In this document: piece by piece, positions 12,944-22,911 of the stretch
How positions within the stretch are numbered: the stretch's first letter is position 1
Layout: each line of letters starts with the position of its first letter
Assembly (NCBI GenBank): GCA_038501625.1
Contig: JAZAYU010000012.1
Span: 1,984,001 to 2,048,000, forward strand
DNA from: Corbicula japonica
Taxonomy: Eukaryota; Mollusca; Bivalvia; Venerida; Cyrenidae
Length of the DNA stretch: 64,000 nucleotides
Direction of reading: 5' to 3'
Made by a program: the position numbers and the translations under genes
Notes under the pieces: model-generated
The model's database searches: none
Told to the model about the DNA's origin: nothing
What the model saw: only the letters and a program-made list of their open reading frames with translations

Positions 12944-13169
12944 ACCCTTTACCTCTTTTATCGCGTATGCAACCAGTGTAGATCCAAAAAACTGGCACAT
13001 CCGTGCCATCTGCACTGTTCTGGATTTACAATGTTCGCTTCTTGGTCAGAAATAACCTAATGAATCAAAATGAAAACTGTAGAACCTGATTAGATAGCAA
13101 TAATCCTAGCTGATCTGGATCTACACCGTTGACCAATGGATAACTATCAAATACCATGGAGCAAAGGGT
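12944..13169. mobile_element. TA-flanked palindromic MITE, AACCCTTT/GATCCAGATC family (copy 1)
   Basis: Ends ACCCTTTAC... and ...GCAAAGGGT, each directly beside a TA dinucleotide. Subterminal GTGTAGATCC and GGATCTACAC words are inverted around the centre. A TA target-site duplication with terminal inverted repeats is the mark of Tc1/mariner-type non-autonomous elements. Other copies: 16724-16961, 42653-42995, 46530-46791, 47505-47726, 48709-48924, with pieces at 32313-32445 and 33775-33915. Confidence 0.7.
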
Positions 13170-13577
13170 TAGGGCAAATGTCCCGTTCACAATGCGTCTT
13201 GTATATCGAAAGCCTAATAACGATAGCTCAGTTCGTTTTACTATAATTTCGGCTAGGGCACTCCGCTCGCTCTGTACTGTAAATCCCGCCCCGAGCATGG
13301 ATCATTTTAATTCTTCGTATAGTTGGCCATATATCATTCTTGCATACCAGATCAGGTCATCCGGTGTTTTCACCCGTGTAGGAAATTTTGATTCTACACC
13401 CCCCCACCCTGTAGAATGAGTCACGTGCCTTATATGACGTCACGACGTCTTACGCATTTATGAACGAACGATGGAATGTCTCGTATATCACTCCGTTACT
13501 GTAAAAAAGTAGTGCGAAGAAAAATGTACAGGAAAATACCCCAAAAATGCGCAAAATAAATAAGGTATGCAAGAAAA

Positions 13578-13732
13578 AGTATCATTCACTTACGTTGGGT
13601 TAAGATCGCGTGATCCAGCCCTCGTGAAATATGCACTTAGGCTGTAACTCGGCAGTGCCTCGTTACCGCCCTTGTGCATATTTCACTCGGGCTGGATCAC
13701 GCGAACTTTACCCAACCCACGTGAATGATACT
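13578..13732. mobile_element. Fold-back element, about 155 bp
   Basis: The 5' arm AGTATCATTCACTTACG... through GCGTGATCCAGCCCTCGTG and ATATGCAC is mirrored by GTGCATATTTCACTCGGGC ... GTGAATGATACT, leaving only a short central spacer. The transcript would form a near-continuous hairpin. No coding capacity. Confidence 0.85.
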
Positions 13733-14334
13733 TATATTCCTATATTTTTCGCAGGAATTTACTAGCGAGCAAAGAAGGTCGTAATCAGACTGTACAGATG
13801 TGCAACCTGTTCGAGTCTCCAACGATCGCCTCTGTGTTTATGATATATGAACTTCAACAAAAATTATCTTGTGGCCGGGAAGTAACCATTTATCTCGATC
13901 TATTTATACTCTAAGCAACTTTTCTGATTCGTCAACATTTATAAATGTCTTTGCTTGTTAAAATTTTAACAAGAAAACGAGGGTGTATTAGTTAGGGGGG
14001 AAGGGCGGCTAGTCAAGCGCCAGTGGGTCTCTGTTTTTCTGATTATATACATGTAATCGGAGTATAGATTTCGTGTTTTTATAATATTTCATTTTCATGT
14101 GACTTTTGGATCTTGGGGTGATTGCATGTGAAATTTGTTGTCTCTTGCGTTTTTTTATGTAATTTAGCTGAACTGTTTAGATTTTATTAATTGCGGATAT
14201 AGAACATTGAACTGGATATTGGAATTTCATTTTATTTATAAAATATCGTGCTTGGAATGAGTACATATCAGTTGTAACTTGTTTTGAAAAAAGAAGGGAG
14301 TTAAAACTGTTTTGCATTCGACCAACGACTGTCA

Positions 14335-14790
14335 TGTCCTTGTCAGAAATGTTTCTTGACCAAGTGTACGGTTGGCCATACCACGTGACTTCTAGAATTG
14401 TATCGAAAAAAACACTCGCTTCAGGTAGGATATTTTGCACACTTCTCTGTAATTTATGGGTCGATTTTGATCACAAAATGCGCACAGTACTTCTGTTAAC
14501 AAACATTTTCATCGAAATTTAACCTCCACTGTCAGTCGGCTGCCGTTTATTCAAACACTCAAATACAAATGTTTGAGAAAACGGCAGCCGACTGATAGTA
14601 GATGTTTAATGTCGAATAAAATGCATGTTTCCAGAAGTACGGTCACTTTGTCCAAACAAAATCGGTCAAGAAATTACTGAGAAATCGTAACAAAAACTGC
14701 CTGCAGCGAGTGATTTTTCCGATATAATTTAAAATATGTGCACGACATTCTAAACGTCACGTGGAATAGCCACCCTGAAGTGAATAGTGA
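14335..14790. mobile_element. Nested palindromic element with central hairpin
   Basis: The outer arm GGTTGGCCATACCACGTGAC (about 14369) is mirrored by GTCACGTGGAATAGCCACC (about 14755). In the middle lies a hairpin, 14529-14598, whose arms CAGTCGGCTGCCGTTT and AAACGGCAGCCGACTG are perfect. Reading frames on both strands over this stretch are shadows of the palindrome. Confidence 0.7.
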
Positions 14791-15359
14791 GAAAAATTGA
14801 TACAATGTGGATTAACTCGGTGTAGATTTATGTTTTATGATGATTATTGAACAGTCTAATATATTTTTAAATACCGGATCAATGCTAACGCGGATTATTA
14901 CCGCGGATTATCGATAAATTTCGACAGAAAAATATGAATGAACTATACGCACTGTGAACTCTGGTCTGTATCGCGTACATAGCTCCAAGAGGAATATCAA
15001 ATTTTATGGCAGCACAAAGATATATTGCAAATAACTCTCAGAAAGTTATAAACTTTAATTCCATTCTATAAAATATATGTGATAAGAAGTTGTTTTTTGT
15101 TTTTATTTCCGGGGATAATTTAGATATGTCAAAATGTAAAAGCTAATTTAAAAGCGATTTGTTTGATCTGATAAAGGCCGCATGGCCGAAACGTCATGTA
15201 AAAAGAGTGAAAACAACTGTGTTTATGCAAATATTTTAACTCACAACATATCCTAAAATGTACTGATAAGGCCATTATTTCGGCGAAATCCGCTCCCATT
15301 CAGTCATATTTACTTATATCACTTTCAACCACAATTTAACAAATAATTATAAACTCACT

Positions 15360-16445
15360 CCTGATCAGACTGCACAGATGTCCTTGATAACCAGATAAGC
15401 ATGTGCAAAAGTCTAAAATGCGACCAGTGTAGACCCAGCCGGATTATGGAACCAGTCTGACCCTGATTAGCATGTGCACCAGTCTGACATGCGACCAGTG
15501 TAGACCCAGCCGGATTATGGAACCAGTCTGACCCTGATTAGCATGCGCACCAGTCTGACATGCGACCAGTGTAGACCCAGCCGGATTATGGAACCAGTCT
15601 GACCCTGATTAGCATGTGCACCAGTCTAAAATGCGACCAGTGTAGACCCAGATTATAATAGGAACCAGTCTGACCCTGATTAGCATGTGCACCACTCTGA
15701 AATGCGATCAGTGTAGACCCAGATTATAATTAGTTCCAGTCTGACGCTGATGCATCAGTCTGAAATGCGACCAGTGTAGACAGATTATAAAACGGACCAG
15801 TCTGACGCTGATTAGCATGTCCACCAGTCTGCATTGTGACCAGTGTAGACCCAGATTATAATACGCACCAGTCTGACCCTAATTAGCATATGCATCAATC
15901 TGGTATGCAATTAGTGTAGACCCGATGTAGCACCAGTCCGACCCGGGTTAGCATGTTCACTAGTCTAAAATGCGACCTGTGTAAGTATGTGCACAGACCT
16001 GAAATGCAACCAGGGTTGACCAGGATTAGCATGTGCACCAGTCTGAGATGCGACCTGTGTAAGCATGTGTACACCCATGAAATGCGACCAGGGTTGACCC
16101 GGATTAGCACGCGCTGAAGTTAGAATCGCAACAAATGTATATGCAAATATGCCTGTGTACCAGTCTTATATGTGACCAGTGTAGATCAAGATGAGCAAGT
16201 TCATCAGTCTGTAATGCGACCAGTATAGACCCTGATTTATAAACCCTTATTATTATGGAGACTTGTCTCCGTTTCAGCCAATCAGATGCTTGAAATTAGA
16301 GACTGGTTTCAAATCTCTGTTTTATAAACTTTAGCCCAGTGTAGATTTAGATTAACATACGAACCAGTCTGAATGCCCCCATTGTAGACCCCTATTAGCT
16401 TGCGCACCTGTGCAGTCTGATCAGGGTCAATAATTTACTGTTTAA
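15360..16445. repeat. 71-bp satellite-like array
   Basis: Tandem units with ACCAGTCTGACCCTGATTAG, CATGTGCACCAGTCTGA and GCGACCAGTGTAGACCCAG. ACCAGTCTGACCC recurs at about 15451, 15522, 15593 and 15664, an exact 71-bp step, and units decay to the right. The CCAGTGTAGA and CTGATCAG words also occur in the AACCCTTT MITE family, so the array probably expanded from such an element. Confidence 0.85.
16244..16336. mobile_element. Palindromic MITE, CTGGAGAC family (copy 2)
   Basis: GGAGACTTGTCTCCG and TTTCAGCCAATCAGATGC followed by GAGACTGGTTTCAAATCTC. It interrupts the right part of the 71-bp array. Confidence 0.55.
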
Positions 16446-16723
16446 TAATAAGACTGTCAAAAATAATAAAAAATATGGGTCCATTAAATTTAGTCACCAT
16501 ACATGTAGATGCACTGGGCACAAATGTCGCGGTGTTCGGTTAAACTGCATTTAAGCGGGTAGTGAAATTCGAGGTTTTCAAAGTACAATGTACTGTATAT
16601 TGATTTCAATTTTACATTTCGTGGTGGATTTGAATTTGTGGGTCGTTCTGTCCATGATAAACGCGAATATTAGTAACCCTGGAAAATTGCAGTTTACAGT
16701 AGTAGCCATGTAAGTATTTATTT

Positions 16724-16961
16724 ACCCTTTAATTCAGGTTTCTTTAAATGTACGAACATACTAGAACCAGATCAGCTGGCACATCTATGCAGTCTGATCA
16801 GGATTTACACAGTGACAGGTTCGCTTTCCGATCTATTAGGTTACTTCTCACCAAGAAGCGAACAGTATAAATCCTGATCAGACGGCAAACATGTGCCAGC
16901 TGATCTGGATCTACACTGTTCTCAGATGCGATAAAACCCGTATATATGAAGTGAAGAGTTG
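16724..16961. mobile_element. Palindromic MITE, GATCCAGATC family (copy 2)
   Basis: ACCAGATCAGCTGGCACATC / GATCAGGATTTACAC is mirrored by ATAAATCCTGATCAGAC / CCAGCTGATCTGGATC around an AAGCGAAC / GTTCGCTT core. Right end GAAGAGTTGAAC. The ends have decayed relative to the 42.6 kb copy. Confidence 0.65.
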
Positions 16962-17307
16962 AACATTAGCAAGGCACGCAATTCGTCACCTTAGCACAAT
17001 AACGGTATAAGTACCATTGAAATATACAGGAGATAAACCATAACTGCATCAAGTCAACGACATAAAGAACATATATTTCATATATTCCGTTTTTTTCTAT
17101 CAGATTACAATATTGGAAACTTTTTTTTATCTGAAACCTATATCAAGCTAAGTACACATATAGCAGTTATCATACACCGCCTTCATGGGATCTATTTTAT
17201 CATTGATTTTTTTGCATTTTTACACCCCCAGGCTCGCATCGATCTGATACAAGTAATTATTCTGACATGTAGAACATTTTGTATAGTACGTTTGCGATGA
17301 CTTGAGA

Positions 17308-17515
17308 GTCACGTGACAGAAAAAATAATTTTAATATGGTTTATAAGCACAGTGATTTCAAATATAATATCTGTCACGGGACAGAAAAAAATAATTTCAA
17401 GATGGTTTAGAAGCAAAATAATTTAAAATAAATAAATAATAATAAAATTTGATTGTCACGTGACAGAAAAATAATTTAAATTTGGTTTATCAGCAAAATG
17501 ATTTATATTTGATAT
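17308..17515. repeat. Three degenerate direct repeats, 60-85 bp apart
   Basis: TCACGTGACAGAAAAAATAA, TCACGGGACAGAAAAAAATA and TCACGTGACAGAAAAATAAT, each followed by a TGGTTTATAAGCA-like stretch. Spacings are unequal because of AT-rich insertions. Confidence 0.6.
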
Positions 17516-18639
17516 CGCCATGTTTTCTTACATGTACTGATTCCTGAAAAAATAAACTTAGTTCATTTACCCATATATGCTAATAGTTCATTCTTTATTG
17601 CAGTCAAACCTGTATTAAGCAGCCAACTAAGGGAGTGACAAAAAGTGGCTGCTTAACACAGGTGGCTGTTTAAGACAGGTAAAAAATAGAACTGTTTAGG
17701 ACATATTGAAACTGGTTGTATAAAACAGGTGGTTGCTGAATGCAGGTGGCTGCTAAGGTAAGTTCAATTCTATACAAAGTATCACGTGTCTATCTACTAA
17801 TCCTTAATCAGTTATAGTCTACACGAGGCCAGGTTTTCAGCGTGGAAACTTGATTTCCTTGTTTTGTTTACTTAACCTAGTCAGCGAGTTCAGGTGATTA
17901 TTAGAATTATAGGCACCTTTCTACAAACAAACCCATTACACTTCTTCCACACATTGCATTTTATTGTGCAAACTATTGACTGCGGTATTTATATGCAAGC
18001 GGTCAATAAAAACGCATTAGAAACATTGATCTGATTGTGTTTTCGGATTGTTAGTGAAATATCCATAGCAATATTTCCCTATTAACGAGAAATGATGGGA
18101 AATCGGATTGCATTGATTAGTTAAGCATACCACATCGATATTCGCCATTTGTCTATCTAAATAGCATTGCAATCTGTGTAAAGGTTTGCAGGCGTCTTAT
18201 CGGGTTCGTTTGATCTTTTTCGCTAGGTAAATTTACTAAACACATCTTGTAAATTTGACATACATACCGCTTCGGTGCTTGAATTAAACTCCCAAATTTT
18301 CCCACGTTTCCAAACACTGTCGAGTCCTCAGGACCCCGTTAAATCCATTCATAAACAGTACAGGTCTTAATTACTATTGTGCACCATTTTGAGAGCATAG
18401 CTCTTCACAAATTAATCATTTAAACAGTTCATCACTGCAGAATGTATCCATTTCTTTCAAAAACTATATATAAATAGGCCGTATTATTAATTCATATTCG
18501 TTTCTATAGAGAATGGAGGCTGCGCATAAATCATACTCGTTTCCAGATCGAGGCTGCTAGCAGGCGATCAATCGTCAAGTTACTGCAGACGATTGGATAT
18601 TTAATTCCAATTTCTAGCTAGTTTCTGTTATTCTCTGTG

Positions 18640-18925
18640 ACACTGCTAAAGGATTTCTTTCCCTTGCTAACAGACAGAGCTATTTAAAAGATAAATTCAA
18701 AACTAATTTACTTGAGGGGATTTTTTCAAAGACAAAGCTATATTTAAAGATTGCCTCAAAACTGTTATGTCCTTTAGGGAATTTTTCCCTTGCTAAAAGA
18801 CATGAGCTATATTTAAAGATCGACTCAAAACTGTAATGTACTTGAGAAAATTTCTTTCCTAAATTTTAGACGAGGCTATTTTTAAAATTTGACACAAAAG
18901 TTTAATATACTTGAGGGAATTTCAG
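18640..18925. repeat. About four degenerate direct repeats, about 72 bp
   Basis: Each unit holds TTCCCTTGCTAA-like, GAGCTATATTTAAAGAT-like, TCAAAACTG and TACTTGAGGGAATTT words, starting near 18645, 18715, 18780 and 18850. No coding potential seen. Confidence 0.6.
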
Positions 18926-19061
18926 CGTATTTCCTAGTTTTGAAGTATGTTATTTGGTCCTCTTATAAATGTAACGAATTTCACACTTCTCATTCCAACA
19001 TTGTATCTAATGCACTTGCAGAACCTGGTATCACTGTTACACAGAGGGCCGGAATTCTGAC

Positions 19062-19130
19062 TTCGGGAGACTCGAACCCATCCGGTGCGGAGCCAACACA
19101 AACTACGGTCAGCTGACCACGGATTCGTCA
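19062..19130 (-). mobile_element. tRNA-derived SINE head (candidate)
   Basis: On the minus strand an A-box-like TGGTCAGCTGACC is followed by a B-box GGGTTCGAGTC about 30-40 bases downstream, as in tRNA promoters. The stems do not pair well enough for a functional tRNA, so I read it as a decayed SINE head. Confidence 0.35.
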
Positions 19131-21095
19131 TTACTAGTCGGACTACAAACGGATTACACATTTCGTGACAACATTTGTAGACTGAATATAATCTTAAAGA
19201 TGACAACAAATTCAAATTCATTCGTTTTAAGTCACAGGGGCGGATCCAGAGGGGGTTCTATCAAATTTACATCACAAAGAAGTAAATTAATATTTTGTGA
19301 AAACAGATAAAAACTGTTTGAAATCATATATTATTTAATGTAAATCTTAATAATATACTTTATATAATTTCTTTAAAGTTAAGATTTCTGTAAAACACGT
19401 TATGACTCACTGTTATTTTAGATTAATATTTTCCATAATATTTTAAAGACTGCTGCAAATATATTGTTGTTATAGCACAGCGTCGGATGCAATATTTACA
19501 GAATGAAGGTTTGTTGATTTTAATTTCGCGGATTCAATTTTTCGCGCGGAAGTCGCAAATGACATTTTGGTGCATTTGAATCATTCAATCAAAGGCATCG
19601 GTAATTTTAGTTGACGGTCAATGTTTTGATAGAGATTATGCATAAGTTAAGCAAGACGAGTAACTGTAAAACAGCTGTTATTGTATTTACTGAAGTGTTA
19701 AAAATGAGGCCCGATTGCTAAATCTGTAATAGTAAAATGAACAGGACAATCAATAACTTAATAAATAACCAGACATGGCGACCTTTTTAAGCATGTGCAT
19801 GGGAATTTAAACAGCAAATGAAATGCGCGTTATGGTTAGTTGATAATCTGTAAACATTGATAGTGAAAATATAATTTTACTACGTTTATTAACGCATCGG
19901 GTTGAACAATAAGAAGGGCCTCATAATAACATCCCTTGCTTTGACAGCTAGAAGTACTGTTATAAGTACAGCCGCACATGAAAAGCATGTATAATTATAC
20001 ACTATAAATTGAGAAGGCTGTACCTTTTCCTTTAAGACAAGCTATTAAATGGTTAATTTTCTTTGGTATTTGAATTCGCACATGTGCCCTGATGCAAAAT
20101 ATGCAAATAATAAACCCACACGAAATAAAATGATAATACAGTACAAATACTGGGAAGTATCATGGAAGTCTCTTGCTTCATGTACCCTGCCCCCCTCTTC
20201 CCCCCCCCCACCCCCCCCCCCCCCCCCCAAAAAAAAAAGAAGAAAAAAAAGAAAAAAGAAATATGCGGGGAAATTTTTTAATATTATTATTTAGCGAAGT
20301 AGAGCCATTAGTTTGAAAACTGTATAATAAAATTCATGTTATCATTGCATATAGTCGTTAGATGCGAACAAATATGTATCACTGGGGCCTACGCCCTCGT
20401 GATATATCCTTGCGCGTCTGGCCCCGTGATTATAAAACGTACGTTTTTCAAGCTCAAATCGTTTTCATAATATAAAATAAAACATTTTGAACAAGTGATC
20501 TCAATAACAATCGTAGCATAGACAGTTTATTTTATTATGATGGATGTTGATGTTCAAGACATATTAAGTTCGAATACGCTGGGGATTTTGGCCAGAATAT
20601 TGTAAATTGTTTACACATGTAACTACCCTAAAACTGCCCCAAACGAACAAACTTTCTAAAATCTTTCATCCCACCCTGAGCACGGAATTAACTTGAACAT
20701 GAAAATGGTTTTATAATCACAGGGCTTGAACTCACTCCCGTGATAAAATAGTCGGTATATAACCAGCGTCTATTTATGATTTCATGATTAACTCTTAACC
20801 TCATGTTTGCCTACCAAGGTTTGCTGTTGAAATTTGCAGACAGAGCCTAGCTTCAATGGAGCGAACTCATCTTCTATTGAAAAAATTGCTAATATGCATT
20901 TTTTGTTTGCTGTAAAAACTTGACAATAATAGAAATATGATCGATAGACCACACGGATGCTTCAAAAAATATTCGCCTTTCTTTTGTTATATGTCGCAAA
21001 AAATAGTGTCCTTATTTTGTTCGTGTGAATATCGTGTGTGAATGACGTCTGTAACACTGTTGACGGGTGTTTTTGATCATCTGGACGATGCGATA
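19131..21095. other. No gene recognised; C-tract at 20190-20228
   Basis: AT-rich spacer. A near-pure C run (20190-20228) followed by an A/G-rich run makes spurious poly-Pro and poly-Gly frames; on the minus strand it is a potential G-quadruplex. Confidence 0.5.
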
Positions 21096-21372
21096 AAACT
21101 CTTATATGGGGCGCGTCACGGGAAAAGGTACCTTCGGACAGTTGACGTCAATCTTTGAAATGACATCATAAAGTTGAACAGATTGCATAATTTATTATGC
21201 ATTTCGCGGTAGAAATACCATTTTATTGTCAAAATGTGTAACAAAATCACCTTTTATTTATGAAAAAATACTAGTTAGTTGTTAGTTATTTCTTAATTTA
21301 GTAACCACTAAAATGTTACAAAATATGTCCGAATGTACCTTTTCCCGTGGCGTGCCCCATATAAGGAGTAAA
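21096..21372. mobile_element. MITE with about 40-bp TIRs (GGGGCGCGTCACGGGAAAAG family)
   Basis: Left TIR CTTATATGGGGCGCGTCACG and GGAAAAGGTAC is mirrored by GTACCTTTTCCCGTGGCGTG and CCCCATATAAGG. The interior has GACGTCAATC, CATTTCGCGG and AT-rich DNA, with no reading frame of note. Single ends of the family recur at about 23960-23985, 26375-26447 and 33203-33300, the last two inside lipase introns or the intron 8 flank. Confidence 0.75.
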
Positions 21373-21439
21373 GGTTTCGACCAACATATCAGGTAAACTT
21401 AAAACAATCCAGTGTCCAACATCATAAAACATCATAAAA

Positions 21440-21561
21440 CAAAGTCTGGAGACCAGTCTCAAATCTAAAGCGTCCGATTGACTGATATGGCGACCAGTCG
21501 CAATTTCAGCCAGTCAGATGCTTGAGATTTGAGATTTTGTCTACAATCTTAGTTTTATGAT
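21440..21561. mobile_element. Palindromic MITE, CTGGAGAC family (copy 3)
   Basis: GTCTGGAGACCAGTCTCAAA with GCGACCAGTCGCAATTTCAG in the middle and ATGCTTGAGATTTGAGATTT on the right. Confidence 0.65.
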
Positions 21562-22589
21562 CTTGGACCATTAATGCCCCTGAGAACATTGAATCCAAAC
21601 AAGGTCGTCAGAAAATATCACAGTTCTGAAATCTACAAACGATAGTTATCTCCCTTAACAAACTATAAAATATAGACTACTAATTAATGATGATCCGGCA
21701 TTTATACAGTTTCGGCTGAGTATTTCAGGCCTATAACAAAAAGTATAGGCGGTAAATGAAAATTGAAATTTAAATACGAAAAATATTTTGAGAAAATATA
21801 GAAAATGTGATGTAGGTTGGTGTTAATAAATAAAAAGAAACTGGTAAGTCATTTTTGATATTTTCTACCTTAAATATAACAAGTGTTCTGACATTATGTA
21901 AACAAAAATTCATCAAATATTCGCGAACTGGTATTTTTTCATAAGACAAGCTATCGAAGGAAAGATATTACAAAGTTTTATTTCGCTCGGAATTGATTTC
22001 GCGCACTTTCCCTGGCGCGAAATTCGTCAAAATTAAATCCACCCAAAATCAAGTGGTATCACATTATTCTTATACCTCTACTTCATGAGATATGGCTGGT
22101 ATCCCATGGACGAACACTGTAGATCCAGATAAGCCGGTAGTTATCTCCCTTATCAAAACTAGATTAGACCTAAGGAAACGATGTTTCCGCTCAATTGGAC
22201 AACAGCAAACATGGCAAACATGGCGATACCTTACAATCAACAGCAGACCCCAATCTGTACTACATCAAGAGTTGCAAGCACAAATAGTTATCAAGTTACT
22301 ATTGGTAACTATCGAGTTACTATTGTGAGAGTAGACGCCTTATTGAAATATAATCATAATAAAACGTTTAACCAGTGTGATGCTATTGTGACATTCGCCA
22401 GGTCGAGTAATTACAAGTCACGCGGTTAAACAGGTATCGTGTCTCTAGTTAATTGTGGCTTTTGTCCACAAACTAAATAATTAAAAAGTATTGGTGTTAC
22501 AACAAATAACTAGAACATTTCTCTCGTCGGCTGCACATCAGGTTAAAATCACCTCTTTACTTAATTTAGGATCTCTTGTGGGAAATTAA

Positions 22590-22668
22590 GAGAGTCAGAG
22601 AGACAGACGGATAGAAGAACGAATGAACCGACAGACGGACGGACGGACGGAAAGAAAGAAAGAAAGAA

Positions 22669-22699
<31 letters not shown>

Positions 22700-22700
22700 C
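22590..22700. repeat. GACG/GGAC tract plus (GAAA)n microsatellite
   Basis: GACAGACGGACGGACGG runs straight into GAAAGAAAG repeats. A GGAC tract of this kind marks the 3' part of the Helentron-like elements elsewhere in the window, but no hairpin end follows here. Confidence 0.75.
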
Positions 22701-22779
22701 ATCAAATAAAAATGTGCTCTTCATTTAAGTATGTTACTCACTGGTGTAAGAATTCAAAAACAACAACCTTCAAAACAAA

Positions 22780-22785
22780 TTTATT
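22780..22785 (-). terminator. Polyadenylation signal of lipase paralog A
   Basis: AATAAA on the minus strand, about 48 bases past the stop codon of the last exon. Confidence 0.6.
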
Positions 22786-22832
22786 GTATCGAAAGTGTGG
22801 ACGAAAGCCAATCAGCTGTTACGATCAGCTGA

Positions 22833-22911
22833 TTAAGTGCAGTGACCTCGGACGCCGAAGGTTGTACTGTTGTGGTTAACGATCTCTTTGTGGTAGGCGC
22901 AGAAAGAGTCC
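22833..22911 (-). CDS. Lipase A exon 9 (terminal)
   Basis: Acceptor TTCTTTTCAG precedes GGACTC. It completes the split Arg codon, then reads DSFCAYHKEI... and ends GVRGHCT-stop (TAA 22833-22835). It is separated from exon 8 by a 2.9-kb intron and was found by its near-identity to the B copy at 32542-32620. Confidence 0.9.

Noticed and set aside
15360..16445. CRISPR-like array
   Set aside because: Contiguous 71-bp tandem units without unique spacers in a eukaryotic genome. The same applies to the arrays at 27385-27657 and 55995-56330.
20045..20294. Poly-Pro / poly-Gly frames
   Set aside because: Artefact of a C homopolymer followed by an A/G-rich run.
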